Source: Mesostigma viride
Taxonomy: Eukaryota > Streptophyta > Mesostigmatophyceae > Mesostigmatales > Mesostigmataceae
DNA: 64,000 nt
Direction of reading: 5' to 3'
NCBI GenBank assembly: GCA_009746045.1
Contig: RPFO01000418.1
Location: forward strand, 675,373-739,372
Numbering within the stretch: position 1 is the stretch's first letter; each line of letters starts with the position of its first letter. The notes under the pieces were generated by a model. It was not told the origin of the DNA. It did not search any database and saw only the letters and a program-made list of their open reading frames with translations. Shown piece by piece: positions 1 through 9,021 of this stretch. A program made the position numbers and the translations under genes.

Positions 1-363
1 TAGAGGTCGGAGTTTCTTGTTCGAGGTCATTGCAGCCATGACGTCCGAAATCCTGACCCAGGCCGTGTCGCTTGCAAAAACGTCCCGGGGGCTGCTGTTC
101 ATGGCAGAACAAAGCGCTCCGACGTTCACTGTGCCGTCGGGACGAACAAGAAATTCGATAAAGCTCTCTGCTAGCGTGTTCGGGATGGAAAATCGATCAG
201 GTGGAGAGAGATTCGTCGTTGTCTCCGTCGCAATCGACCGCCTCGCCATCGCTTTGTTTTCCTCGGTCTCTTCCGGGACTTCCGGGAGCTTGCGCAGCGC
301 GCGCTTGCTCCTTTTGCGAGAAGGGGCGGACTGACCGGGTTCGAGCATATTTATCTTCCCCAT
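1..363 (-). CDS. Hypothetical protein, 3' end cut by window edge
   Basis: The reverse strand is open from an ATG at 363 through position 1, giving 121 codons with no stop, so the gene continues past the left edge. The N-terminus is basic (KRSKRALRKL around residues 18-27), followed by an acidic stretch and a more ordinary globular-looking part. No family is recognised. It is divergent from the cysteine desulfurase, sharing an upstream region of about 90 bases that is AT-rich (tatttatttcgcg near 380). Protein-like composition throughout supports a real gene. Confidence 0.6.
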   Translation of the reverse strand, partial: MGKINMLEPGQSAPSRKRSKRALRKLPEVPEETEENKAMARRSIATETTTNLSPPDRFSIPNTLAESFIEFLVRPDGTVNVGALCSAMNSSPRDVFASDTAWVRISDVMAAMTSNKKLRPL

Positions 364-450
364 GGTGTGTCTTGTGGAGATATTTATTTCGCGAATCGTT
401 GAACGAACCGATTTTGTGCAGAATTGTATTCCCTGCTGATAACAGAACAC

Positions 451-1569
451 ATGAGAGAGATCTACCTCGACAACAATAGCACGACGAAGCCGCATCCAGA
501 GGTAGTCAAGGTGATGACGTCCGTGTCGAAAGATCTGTACGGAAACCCCTCTTCTTCGCACGAGATTGGTAAGAGGGCGAGGAATGTGGTAGAAAAGGCG
601 CGCGCCATGATAGCAAAATATCTCAAGGAGCCATGCAAGTCGATCGTGTTTACATCCGGCGCCACAGAATCGATGAACATCGTACTTAATGGCGTTATGG
701 AAAGAAACGGGTACGAAGGTGTCGTCATCACTTCTGAAATCGAACATCCCGCTGGTATCAAGCCGCTTGAACATCTTGCAGACAAACACAAAGTAGAGAT
801 TGTTCGGATCCCGGTAGACAGAAACGGATTCGTTTCGCTAGAGAAGATCCAAGAGGCGATGAAAAAGTATGGGAAGCGCGTCAAACTAGTGAGCATTATT
901 TACGCCAATAACGAAATCGGAACGTTACAAGATCTCGGCGCTATCCGAAAAATTGTCGGAAAGCGAGTCCACTTTCATTCAGATACCACCCAGGCCGCGG
1001 GTAAATTTAAGATCCGAGGCGTGCACAATCTTGACAGTTACGTATTGTCCGGACACAAAATCCATTCCGTGAAAGGTGTCGGGGCGTTGATCATGAGAAA
1101 AGACCCTTCTTGTCTTTCCCCGCTCGCTTGGGGAGGTGGACAGGAACGTGCCGTAAGGCCAGGTACGGAATCACCGCCCCTCATATGCGCGTTAGCCGAA
1201 GCTGTAAAGTTGAACTGCGTTAGAGGCCGGTCGGACGTTGCGCGAATCAGGAAAATGCGCAAATATCTAGTCCAGCGTCTTGTGGCTAGAGGTGGCGTCA
1301 TGAACGGTCCTGAAAATCCCGAGGACGTGTTGCCGAACTTGGTATCCGTGTCACTTCCTGTCCGTAGTTCGCGCGCGCTCGTCAAGCGGTTGGCGGCAAA
1401 GGGGATTGCGGTCTCGACAGGTTCTGCCTGTCACTTGTTGAAACGGAGCGAGACTCTTAAAGCCATTGGTCTTCCTATCGAGAAAGAGAAGGGGACAGTG
1501 CGCATCGGGTTAAGTTCCCAGACGACAAAAGAGGAACTAGACGAGTTTGTTACTTATGCCTTTCTTTGA
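451..1569 (+). CDS. Cysteine desulfurase (NifS/IscS-like, PLP enzyme)
   Basis: This 372-residue class-V aminotransferase-fold enzyme would remove sulfur from cysteine, giving alanine and an enzyme persulfide. Visible motifs are the N-terminal YLDNNSTT, SGATESMN (69-76), the ring-stacking His99 in EHPAG, Asp178 and Gln181 in HSDTTQAAG, the PLP lysine Lys203 in SGHK, RPGTESP, and the active-site Cys327 in STGSAC. All catalytic residues are present, so it looks active. The frame is open from a TTG at 424, but the ATG at 451 begins at the usual family N-terminus. The 3' end overlaps the convergent coiled-coil gene by 16 bases. NifS-like genes are known in some giant viruses, for example asfarviruses; the target of the sulfur here is unknown. 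Confidence 0.93.
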   Translation: MREIYLDNNSTTKPHPEVVKVMTSVSKDLYGNPSSSHEIGKRARNVVEKARAMIAKYLKEPCKSIVFTSGATESMNIVLNGVMERNGYEGVVITSEIEHPAGIKPLEHLADKHKVEIVRIPVDRNGFVSLEKIQEAMKKYGKRVKLVSIIYANNEIGTLQDLGAIRKIVGKRVHFHSDTTQAAGKFKIRGVHNLDSYVLSGHKIHSVKGVGALIMRKDPSCLSPLAWGGGQERAVRPGTESPPLICALAEAVKLNCVRGRSDVARIRKMRKYLVQRLVARGGVMNGPENPEDVLPNLVSVSLPVRSSRALVKRLAAKGIAVSTGSACHLLKRSETLKAIGLPIEKEKGTVRIGLSSQTTKEELDEFVTYAFL

Positions 1570-3626
1570 TATTGGTCGCGTAGAAACTTTAGTTGTCCTA
1601 CTATATAATCTCCTGTATTTCCCAGTGTTCCGAGAGAAGCAGCATTCATAGGCGCATTGTCAGCTAAACGTTTTGAAAGTTCTCTCATCAATCTTTCTTG
1701 TTCTTTCGTCGGCGGATTGTACTCATAATTCGTTCTCAAAAACACCAAGTCGTCAGTTTCTAACAAGTTTTTGAGTCTCTTTATCTCTACTTCGTTATCG
1801 TTTATAGTCTCTGAGAGAATCGAGATTTTTTTATTTAATTCGTATGAAGCTTGGGACCTTTGTAAGCTTTGTTGTTCGTATAAACCGTTTTTTTCTTGTA
1901 GTTGTGTCAATTGTGACCCTATATTTTTAATTTCCTTCAAAGCTTTATCTCGTTCTTCGGTTGCTTTTATGAGTTTCTGTTCCCAAGTAAGTCTTTCTTC
2001 GAGGTTTTGTTTATCCCATTTTAGCTTCTGTTCGTTTAGTTTTGCGTCGATAGCGTTATTCCGCCGTTTTTCTTTATTTTTCTGTAACTCTTTTTCGAGT
2101 TGTTGTAGAACGTCTGTTTTTCCGTTTCCAAACCAGCTTCGAAAGGCATCAACAGTCTTCCACGTGTCGGCCACATACGTGTTAGCAAGCTTTTCTAATA
2201 GCTCCTTGTCTTGATCGTCGGGAGGGTTAAACTTTTGCATCGCTTCAAGATATCTGTTTTGTTTTTCTAGTTTCTCTCGCATCGTTACTTCAATTGTATA
2301 TTGTTCAGTTTTCGCGCTTATTTCCCCGTTTAATTCCGCTAATTGTGTTTTCAACGAAGCGATTGTATTCGTTAGCGCCCCATTCTCTTTTCGTAGCGTA
2401 ATTGCCTCTGTGGCGTCATTGCCATTTCTGTCGAATTTTTGTTTATTTTCTAACAATTCCTTACTTGCCTGTTTAAGCTGATCCTCCAGGTTTTGCTTCT
2501 CATATTTGAGCCCCTCAATTTGATCCTCTAACCCTTTGCTTTTCCCTAAAGACGCTTTAATTTCGCTCAACTGTTCCGCAGTACTGTCATTGTCCGCGAT
2601 GAGTCGTGCAATGTTTTCTTCTTTTTCAGCAACAATTCGTCTTTGTTTTGCAAGCTTTACACTGAAATCCTCGCTCAATCCTTCAAGCTCTTTAATTCGA
2701 TTCAAAAAGACCTGTCGCTCACGACCAAAAGTGCCTCGCTCTCTTTCGATGGTCTCTGTGATCTGTGTGGCGACTTCGCTTCTCATGGTCTGCATTTCTG
2801 CTAATTTGCGAACAGCTTCGTCCCGCTCTTTTACGACAACCGCCATTTCACTTTTGCCTCCCGCCTCTCTCTGTTTAATTTCTAAAAGTTCAACATTTGC
2901 TTTCTCGAGTTCTTGTGTGACTACTTGTTTGCTGTCTCGTAGTTCTGCGACTTCATCCCTTAGTTTACTTACCTCAGTCTCCAATTGTGTCGTCGAGTCT
3001 GAATCGATTCTAAGTGTTTTCAGAGTGTTTAACTCCATTTCTCGCTTGTAGAGTTGATCGAGAGTTTCTTTAAGCAGATTTTGAATACCCTCCTTATCCA
3101 TCGAAAGCAATTCGATGTCTTTTTCAAGTCTTTTAGATTGTTCCTTCTGTTCGTCTGCTAGCTTTTTGAGTTCTTCATTCTCGAGTTTGATTTTGTCAAT
3201 TTCTTGTGACTGTATCAAGATTTTTTGGTTATATTCTTCCTCTGTACGGCTACTTATCAAATCAGTTAGCCGTTCTTCAATGTACGTTCGCAGCGAGGCT
3301 TTCAATTCATCAGATGCTGCAAAATCCTTTAGCGTACGGTCGGACAAAATATCCTCGATAATTTCTCCCCGCAATCGCCCGCCGAATAAAGAGGAGTACG
3401 CAGACTTAAACAATTCCATAAGACGTGTGAAGACCTCGGCCGGCGCGTCGACTAACTTAGCAAGCATCGTTCGAAGAAAACCTGGACGCGTCCCCACATC
3501 AGGACCGACACTCACGACCTCGAAGGGAATTTTACGAGCGTCCATCCACGGGTTATACGCCTGGAGACCCGTGACGACGTTGTTGATTATGGTTTCTTCG
3601 GATGGTCCGAACAGAGCGTTATTCAT
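1554..3626 (-). CDS. Large coiled-coil protein
   Basis: A 690-residue protein. The first ~110 residues look globular and hydrophobic in places (FTRLMELFKSAYSSLFGG). They are followed by several hundred residues of Glu/Lys/Gln/Leu heptad-like sequence, which is a long coiled coil. The C-terminus is again non-coiled (NAASLGTLGNTGDYIVGQL). I chose the ATG at 3626; the frame is open to a TTG at 3668. No enzymatic motif is seen. A structural or scaffold role in the virion or virus factory is an inference from the architecture only. Confidence 0.8.
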   Translation of the reverse strand: MNNALFGPSEETIINNVVTGLQAYNPWMDARKIPFEVVSVGPDVGTRPGFLRTMLAKLVDAPAEVFTRLMELFKSAYSSLFGGRLRGEIIEDILSDRTLKDFAASDELKASLRTYIEERLTDLISSRTEEEYNQKILIQSQEIDKIKLENEELKKLADEQKEQSKRLEKDIELLSMDKEGIQNLLKETLDQLYKREMELNTLKTLRIDSDSTTQLETEVSKLRDEVAELRDSKQVVTQELEKANVELLEIKQREAGGKSEMAVVVKERDEAVRKLAEMQTMRSEVATQITETIERERGTFGRERQVFLNRIKELEGLSEDFSVKLAKQRRIVAEKEENIARLIADNDSTAEQLSEIKASLGKSKGLEDQIEGLKYEKQNLEDQLKQASKELLENKQKFDRNGNDATEAITLRKENGALTNTIASLKTQLAELNGEISAKTEQYTIEVTMREKLEKQNRYLEAMQKFNPPDDQDKELLEKLANTYVADTWKTVDAFRSWFGNGKTDVLQQLEKELQKNKEKRRNNAIDAKLNEQKLKWDKQNLEERLTWEQKLIKATEERDKALKEIKNIGSQLTQLQEKNGLYEQQSLQRSQASYELNKKISILSETINDNEVEIKRLKNLLETDDLVFLRTNYEYNPPTKEQERLMRELSKRLADNAPMNAASLGTLGNTGDYIVGQLKFLRDQYQRKA

Positions 3627-3688
3627 TCCCTTATATTGCGTCAGTTTATTATCCGAGAAAATGCACAATTCAATATGAAAAACGCGTT

Positions 3689-4102
3689 ATGAAACGATGT
3701 CTCTCGTGTCTCAGAAAATTATCCGCCATTCTCGACGATTTTAAGCGGATCGGGATTTGTCGCGTCTGTGCGATCTCGTGTGCAAAAACGGTAGATGACA
3801 CAATGACCGGATTCGTCGACAAGGAACTGGTGGTCGCGTGTCTTGTGCGTCATCTAGCGTTTGAAAAGGGACGAGACAGCGCCTCCGGAACTCTGAGAGC
3901 ATACCGTGAAGCCGTGAACTGGATGGGATGTTATAGTGAAGTGAGGCGGACGACAGAGTGGATACAAAGAAAAATTCTCGCTGAACTTGCGAGGTCTTGC
4001 GCTTTGAAAGCGAAAGGCTCGTTTTCGTTATTGTCAATGTCCTTCTTCGCTGTACCTACTAGCGAAATTCCCTCTGCGATATTTTTGTTGAGAACATACT
4101 AA
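3689..4102 (+). CDS. Small zinc-ribbon protein
   Basis: 137 residues with an N-terminal C4-x2-C7-x16-C24-x2-C27 pattern, typical of a treble-clef or zinc-ribbon fold. The rest is mostly helical and basic. The ATG at 3689 is chosen because the longer frame from 3602 would run back into the divergent coiled-coil gene. It ends one base before the next gene's ATG (TAA at 4100-4102, ATG at 4103), so the two are probably co-transcribed. Function unknown. Confidence 0.6.
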   Translation: MKRCLSCLRKLSAILDDFKRIGICRVCAISCAKTVDDTMTGFVDKELVVACLVRHLAFEKGRDSASGTLRAYREAVNWMGCYSEVRRTTEWIQRKILAELARSCALKAKGSFSLLSMSFFAVPTSEIPSAIFLLRTY

Positions 4103-4339
4103 ATGTCACAATTCGGAGTCGTGCTTATCGAGGCCGCGGTCGTAGCGGCCGCCATGGCGGGTGTCATGACGCTCGTGCATTCGGTCCACATGCACTATGA
4201 CGGGGAAAGGGCGATGACGCATGCGGGGATTCTCATACAGGTCGCTATATCGGCGTCTATTTTGCATGTGTTGTTCGAATTGATCGGTTGGAATCGGAAG
4301 TTTTGTTTGAGAATGCAGAAAACTGCGAGAATGGGCTAG
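4103..4339 (+). CDS. Small membrane protein, two predicted TM segments
   Basis: 78 residues with hydrophobic stretches at about 6-25 and 42-62 and a basic C-terminal tail (NRKFCLRMQKTARMG). The start codon directly abuts the stop of the zinc-ribbon gene. It could be an inner-membrane virion protein, which is an inference. No family is recognised. Confidence 0.6.
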   Translation: MSQFGVVLIEAAVVAAAMAGVMTLVHSVHMHYDGERAMTHAGILIQVAISASILHVLFELIGWNRKFCLRMQKTARMG

Positions 4340-4348
4340 ACTTTGTTA

Positions 4349-4669
4349 TTAGTTATTCACGCGCGCCTTCGCCATCATATGGTACAAGGACAGGCCAAGC
4401 AAAGTAGAAAGTAGGGCCGATGTACCAAAGATAGACCAGCCGATGACCGGTTTCTGATCCTTGTTCAGCAAGTCGTTTGCACGGGCGCTCATCGACATGT
4501 GCAAATTCAGAGCGAGGAATCCGGCGATGATCGCCGCAAACGGAGGAAACACGTTCCCGTCGGAAGTAATAAACTTGAACTTTTTAGCAGCGTCGGTCCC
4601 TAACTTAGCCGCTGTCTCTGGCAACTTTGCCGCCATATCTGCCACTGCGTCAGCTGCACTTTTCACCAT
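4349..4669 (-). CDS. Small membrane protein, Ala-rich N-terminus
   Basis: 106 residues. An amphipathic Ala/Lys-rich N-terminal helix (about 1-32) is followed by hydrophobic segments near 42-60 and 76-96. It is convergent with the preceding two-TM gene, 9 bases apart. Upstream on the minus strand lies an AT-rich box (caatacattatacg) consistent with a promoter. Function unknown. Confidence 0.6.
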   Translation of the reverse strand: MVKSAADAVADMAAKLPETAAKLGTDAAKKFKFITSDGNVFPPFAAIIAGFLALNLHMSMSARANDLLNKDQKPVIGWSIFGTSALLSTLLGLSLYHMMAKARVNN

Positions 4670-4731
4670 TGTGTTCGTATAATGTATTGCATTCGAAAAA
4701 ATATTTAGTCCCAGTACGGTATATATCTGAC

Positions 4732-4995
4732 ATGTACGGTCTGCAAGCCGTCAACGAAGTTCCCCAGCATCTCAGATGCTCTCTCAACGACGGAACCTGT
4801 GTCTACGTGGACAAGGAGAAACCGCATCTCATCGTGGAGTACGTGTACGACGACCAGCCGACATGGACCCCGCGCCCCCTCTTATGCGTCATCATCGTCC
4901 TCTTCTTATTCGCTCTCGTCGCCCTCGTCCTTCGTTGGAAAGCTTCGTCCAACTCTTCCGCACCCGCGTACCAGCAAAACAATCTCGTAGGATAA
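4732..4995 (+). CDS. Single-TM membrane protein
   Basis: 87 residues, with one strongly hydrophobic segment (LLCVIIVLFLFALVALVLRW, about 50-69) and a short Ser/Asn-rich tail. The ATG at 4732 follows a TATA-like box (ggtatatatctga) by a few bases, which decides the start. It is followed two bases after its stop by the next gene's ATG. Function unknown; virion membrane protein is possible. Confidence 0.65.
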   Translation: MYGLQAVNEVPQHLRCSLNDGTCVYVDKEKPHLIVEYVYDDQPTWTPRPLLCVIIVLFLFALVALVLRWKASSNSSAPAYQQNNLVG

Positions 4996-4997
4996 CC

Positions 4998-5291
4998 ATG
5001 TCCTACGGATGCGCCAAGCCCGAGTTCGTCGTACAGAGGGAACGGGAGGAAATCATCAATGCTAAAAAACGTGCTGCCAGGGCTGACAGAGTCGCACAAC
5101 TCGAAGCCATGGAGGATCAGAAACACGAATCGTGCGCGTACTGCCACAGTCCTGTTTCCGAAGACGGGTGGAAGTTCGAAGGCCGATGGATGACGAGACC
5201 GGCAATGGAAAAACAACCAGAACCATGGATCTTGTGTTGCAAGTCTTGCTACGATACCAAGTTCGGTGTGGGAGAAACGAGTCCGACATGA
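4998..5291 (+). CDS. Zinc-binding CxxC protein
   Basis: 97 residues. A basic, helical N-terminus is followed by CAYC near residue 47 and CCKSC near 80, a four-cysteine zinc site. It starts just after the stop of the single-TM gene at 4995, so they form an operon-like pair. The C-terminus overlaps the convergent gene at 5249-5866 by 43 bases. A related-looking CxxC arrangement occurs in the gene at 40615-41162. Function unknown. Confidence 0.6.
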   Translation: MSYGCAKPEFVVQREREEIINAKKRAARADRVAQLEAMEDQKHESCAYCHSPVSEDGWKFEGRWMTRPAMEKQPEPWILCCKSCYDTKFGVGETSPT

Positions 5292-5866
5292 TGAAGGTTT
5301 TTAAGAACGCGTATTCCCCGCATCTTACGTATCACACCACCGTCAACGAGCACGCCTGTTTCGCGACGAACCGCGTCACGCCGTTCTGTCATCCCAATAG
5401 CGTATGCGAACAGACGCACGCCTTGCGTTTCGATGACGAGAGTGATTCCCCATCCGTCCATGTCGAAATGGGTTATCATCCGTGTTGGAAACCGGTTCCG
5501 GAATCGGTTCACGATGTCGCAGCGTCGAATCGCCTGAAGCCAGCTCTTGCTTGTGTACACGTCGTCAAGAGTGCGTATAAGACGTTCTCTGTCCCAAGGT
5601 GTTGGCTCTTGCTCCAAGATCAATTCGTTAGATGATGGAGTCGCGTCACGAACGACGATGAATCCGTTGGCAGCCTCCATGACGAAAATGCCTTGACGAA
5701 CTCCGTCGTCTGATGGAGTTTTGATAACCTTGGTAACCGTGAAGGGACCTGCGTTCAAATCTTTTGATACCCGTTCTGCATCGACACGTCTTACTTCAGG
5801 CTGCTTGCCGTCTGGAATCGAGTAGCCTATGTAGGAAGACGGCGAGAGACACATCTTGTTTGCCAT
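5249..5866 (-). CDS. Hypothetical protein
   Basis: 205 residues from the ATG at 5866 (the frame is open to a TTG at 5881). Mixed alpha/beta composition, no signal peptide or membrane segment, no recognised motif. It overlaps the upstream small membrane gene by about 40 bases and the convergent CxxC gene by 43. Codon use looks like the neighbouring viral genes. Confidence 0.6.
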   Translation of the reverse strand: MANKMCLSPSSYIGYSIPDGKQPEVRRVDAERVSKDLNAGPFTVTKVIKTPSDDGVRQGIFVMEAANGFIVVRDATPSSNELILEQEPTPWDRERLIRTLDDVYTSKSWLQAIRRCDIVNRFRNRFPTRMITHFDMDGWGITLVIETQGVRLFAYAIGMTERRDAVRRETGVLVDGGVIRKMRGIRVLKNLHHVGLVSPTPNLVS

Positions 5867-6021
5867 CGAGCTTTTTTGCAAACGTCGAGAACCGACTTGG
5901 TTTCCTGTTCCTCATGATTTTCTGGATCAGTTTCTGATTGTAGCGCATATTGAGAAGCAGCATACGCTACAAGTAGTCCAGCTCCTGTAGCAGCTGCTAT
6001 TTTGACCAATGTGTCTGACAT
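5827..6021 (-). CDS. Short single-TM protein
   Basis: 64 residues: hydrophobic N-terminus (ATGAGLLVAYAASQYAL, about 10-26), then an acidic linker and a Cys/Arg tail. The ATG at 6021 is preceded by an AT-rich box (aaatatcgcattttattagata). Its last 40 bases overlap the next gene, so the true C-terminus is uncertain; a frameshift there would shorten it. Confidence 0.45.
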   Translation of the reverse strand: MSDTLVKIAAATGAGLLVAYAASQYALQSETDPENHEEQETKSVLDVCKKARWQTRCVSRRLPT

Positions 6022-6319
6022 GATATCTAATAAAATGCGATATTTTTAGGGTAGCACTGGGCTCGGAAACCAATGCGTATGATCCCCCGAACGTGATCAC
6101 ATGCAGCAAAGCGTGCATCGTGTTGCTATCTTTCGACAATCGAAAAATCCAATAAGCGAGCAGTGCGTACATTAAAGAAGCGTACATCATGATAACGCGC
6201 CACGAGATTATACCGCACACGATCCCCGCGTACGCTCCGTACAGAGCCATGTAGTTTGCGACGACCATATCGATCTTTCGCACGACGCGTTCGTTTAAAG
6301 AATGATTGATTTGAGACAT
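5927..6319 (-). CDS. Multi-pass membrane protein, C-terminus uncertain
   Basis: 130 residues from the ATG at 6319, with three or four hydrophobic segments (NYMALYGAYAGIVCGIISW, MMYASLMYALLAYWIF, and a later one). The frame overlaps the next gene by 95 bases, which is unusual here. If one base is missing in the A5/T5 run at 6043-6047, the protein would instead stop at 6027, just before the next ATG. That ending is more natural. Confidence 0.5.
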   Translation of the reverse strand: MSQINHSLNERVVRKIDMVVANYMALYGAYAGIVCGIISWRVIMMYASLMYALLAYWIFRLSKDSNTMHALLHVITFGGSYALVSEPSATLKISHFIRYHVRHIGQNSSCYRSWTTCSVCCFSICATIRN

Positions 6320-6459
6320 CACTACAAGTGCAACGTATCCATACCTGAACGTGACCGTATGTGTACGGCCCACACATGAATCATAGGGATCGCGTACAAC
6401 ATAGACGAAACGTTCAAAATACTCATCGTTACCATCTGCGCTACAAATCCAGAGAACGA

Positions 6460-6935
6460 CTAATTTTTTATAAACGGAAGCGCGTGGCCAGATGCCAGCA
6501 TCACTTCGTTTACAGTTACCCCGTCTTCAATGACGAGTGTCCCTAAAACGCGACCGAACGCGTCATTCTGATGGCAACGAAGTGTAATGATCTTCGTGTT
6601 TGTATCCACTAACTCTTGTATATCCTTGGGGCTGAACGTTGTGTCGGACGGGTCAAACTTGCAATCGGTCGCTAGCTTTATGAGTGCGTTGCGAGAAAGA
6701 CACGCTGATTTCTTGACCGTGTCTCGGTTCCAAGTAAAGGCTGGCGGGTGCATTTCCGGTGCGTTGATACCGGCTAGGCGGACGTTGAGTTTGACGCAAA
6801 GTTCCGTCCAAGGAACATTCGCGGCAACACGGACGGTATCGCCGTCATGACAGCTTACGACTTTACAGGCAGTTCGAGGCCATCTAATGATAAAAGTGGC
6901 AGATCGGAGTCTTTCATTGTTTTAAGAGAATCCAT
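6460..6935 (-). CDS. SNase-like nuclease, frameshifted near N-terminus
   Basis: The downstream frame carries the staphylococcal-nuclease (thermonuclease) signature: HDGDTVRV, NVRLAGINAPE and DAFGRVLG, followed by VNEVMLASGHA. The family cleaves DNA and RNA with calcium. The two arginines and the glutamate of the active site are present, but the position usually held by an aspartate (GIDAPE) is Asn. The only ATGs in this frame lie after the first motif (6753). An ATG at 6935 opens another frame that reaches the SNase frame if one base is restored near 6860. I therefore annotate one gene with a single-base frameshift; alternatively the N-terminus is lost. Confidence 0.65.
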
Positions 6936-6944
6936 TTCATTAAA

Positions 6945-7332
6945 TCATATATTACATAAAATCACTTCTTCTTCTGCCGAACCTTTACAGTTTTTTTTTC
7001 TAACTCTTCTTAGTCTTTTGCGTTTCTGTCCCGCCCCGTGGCCATCAGCATCAGATGGTTCAGGAGCGGAAGGCTCGGATGCAGCTGGAGGGGCGACACT
7101 GCCCGCAGTAGCAACGTGGATGGCGCAGGGGGGTGGGTCGCTCGATGTATCTTCGTTCGACGATGTAGACAGGTGGGCGGGTGTAGACGCGAGGAAAAAC
7201 GCCTCGAGATGGGGCGGAGGCTGCGTCCTTCATTCTTCGAATATGTGTTCTGCACTTGGACTTTGAAGAGACCGTCTTGCAGGACATTTTCCCGTCCTTT
7301 GTTGCGGCACAGCAGCGGATTTTCGACACCAT
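6945..7332 (-). CDS. Cys/His zinc-motif protein with basic tail, frameshifted
   Basis: The frame from ATG 7332 begins with a compact motif C-A-A-T-K-D-G-x3-C-x8-C-x2-H, resembling a short Cys/His zinc-binding module common in giant viruses. After about residue 34 a different frame reads much better (Pro/Ser/acidic linker, then QKRKRLRRVRKK) and stops at 6945, ten bases before the SNase ATG. I infer one gene with a frameshift near 7230. The basic tail suggests nucleic-acid binding or nuclear targeting. Confidence is modest because the two halves are joined by inference. Confidence 0.45.
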
Positions 7333-7413
7333 TGTTACTACGAGGACCGAAAAAAACGACGATGTCGTTTCGTTGTCGTAGCTTTTTGCAGGCGTCGAGA
7401 GCCTCCATAGCTT

Positions 7414-8007
7414 TCAATACGACACAGAGGTCGCCTTTTTTGATCGCAAGATCTCGGCGGCGGATCGAGCCCTTGCCCATGCGATCATCTGGTTGTGAGG
7501 AGGCAGTGAGCGAAACCTCGTCTCTGCTTCGTGCAGAGTACCGATTTCCTTCCTCAACGCTCGACCCCAAACAGTGACGCACACGCTTAGGTTTGAAACA
7601 TCGATCAACTCTCGTGTCAAATCGGCGAATGTGTCGCCGAATACTTTCTGAGAGCTCGTTGGGGAAACGCCGCGTCCGTATACCCGCTGCACAACGTCGA
7701 AGAGCTGACTGGCACATTCAGAGGCGTCTTGGTTCTTGTCTGGATGCACGACGAGACAGAGGTCGAGATAGTGCTTCCGCTTGATCGGCTGTTTTCCGAT
7801 CTGGCTCTGCTCCTTTACGCGCTTGAAATCGCGCAACACGCACTCAGAAAGAGAAACGGAACCTTCCATTAAACAAGTCGCCAACAGCTCTTGTTCTGAA
7901 GCGGGCATTGATAGACATTCGCAGAAAATGTCTTGGCGTTGAAAGGAAGGAAGGTTGCCCATTTCCGTGGAAGGAGAGAGACTGTCTTCGAAGGATGACC
8001 TGGACAT
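7414..8007 (-). CDS. J-domain (DnaJ-like) protein
   Basis: 197 residues. A J-domain-like helix pair contains the essential HPD motif at residues 88-90 (VVHPDKN), which in this family stimulates Hsp70 ATPase activity. The domain is internal, not N-terminal. The ATG at 8007 follows a region shared with a divergent gene. Another frame downstream of residue 185 also looks protein-like, entered at the A6 run at 7436-7441, so the true C-terminus may be longer and frameshifted. Confidence 0.65.
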   Translation of the reverse strand: MSRSSFEDSLSPSTEMGNLPSFQRQDIFCECLSMPASEQELLATCLMEGSVSLSECVLRDFKRVKEQSQIGKQPIKRKHYLDLCLVVHPDKNQDASECASQLFDVVQRVYGRGVSPTSSQKVFGDTFADLTRELIDVSNLSVCVTVWGRALRKEIGTLHEAETRFRSLPPHNQMIAWARARSAAEILRSKKATSVSY

Positions 8008-8125
8008 TTATCCGTCCTGACAAAATATCTGGAGCGCCGCGCCGTTGATGACGTTTGTAACCGGCTTTCGGTGATACTTTTGTCATCAAGTTTGCACGCG
8101 CCGTGGTAGAGTCGCCTCGACTACC

Positions 8126-8964
8126 ATGGCCTCCAGCACTGCCTTGGCCCTCGTGGGCGTCTCTACCGAACAATTCAAGGAGGTTTTCGCGCAAGGAAAA
8201 CTCGTTTCGAAACAACAGTTCGACGGAAAACTTCCCTGCCCTCTAAAGACGATGTCGAGGCAGACCAGTGCGAATTCTGCGGGATCTGACTGCAAAAAGT
8301 GCGGGACAGATCGTTCCGTTTATACCCGAGAAAGTCGTCAGCGGGAGGCGTTTGTTTCATCTGCTCAACTTCTTGCGGTTCATTCTCGAGAAATGGACGA
8401 CCAACATTCCCTCTTCGTTCGTCGATTTCGTCCACCAATCCGGAGGGACGATACTGAAGGTCGAAAAGACTGCGTACGCCTGCCCTGTGGTCTTGGCGAA
8501 TCTCGCTCGTGCGGTCTCGTGCCCCGTTGGGAGCGGGAAAAGCGTAGCGCGCTCGTGAACGAATGGTTCAAGTCTCACAGGATTTCCATCACCGTCTCTG
8601 TCGAGGAAATCGTCATCGACAACGCTCCTGTCGAGAAGACTGCCGTATTCAGGGAAATGACGAGACGGACGCTTTTCTTCGTTTCGAGATTCAGAGACTC
8701 GAGGACGTCTGGGCTAAATACAACGAGGCATTTCGCGACTACGAGAAAGATCACCGCGCAAGAGAGCAGTTTCAGAAACTCTGCGAGGATTCAAACCACG
8801 CCATGCGGCGTCTACCAGTCGCTAGGCACGAGCTGGATGTCGTTTCAACAGTCCTCGCAACCCCAGAGTTGCTCAGGAGTCTCGAGACCATCTCTATTCC
8901 TGCCGCTTTTGAATACGATCCTAGAATGGTAGTTTCTTCAAGCAAATCGCTGGGGCGTTGTTGA
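8126..8964 (+). pseudogene. Degraded or frameshifted hypothetical gene
   Basis: No single frame is convincing across this stretch. Protein-like sequence moves through the frames in order: from the ATG at 8126 (STALALVGVSTEQFKEVF), then a Cys pair (QCEFCG) near 8265, then a hydrophobic stretch to about 8510, then VEEIVIDNAPVEK near 8610, then a coiled-coil-like C-terminus ending at 8964. Each switch equals loss of one base. I read it as one roughly 280-residue gene with about four deletions. No family recognised. Confidence 0.45.
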
Positions 8965-9021
8965 GAAATTTGTAAAATAATTAAATGATTATTTTCATTA
9001 ATAAATATCATTTACATCAAA

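Noticed and set aside
1771..3678. Long Ser/Phe/Leu-rich ORFs on the plus strand opposite the coiled-coil gene
   Set aside because: Their composition is the expected antisense shadow of a Glu/Lys-rich coding strand.
7010..7717. A 235-codon reverse-strand ORF overlapping the J-domain gene
   Set aside because: Most of it is another-frame reading of the J-domain and Cys/His genes; only a short stretch near 7350-7440 looks protein-like and may be a frameshifted extension.
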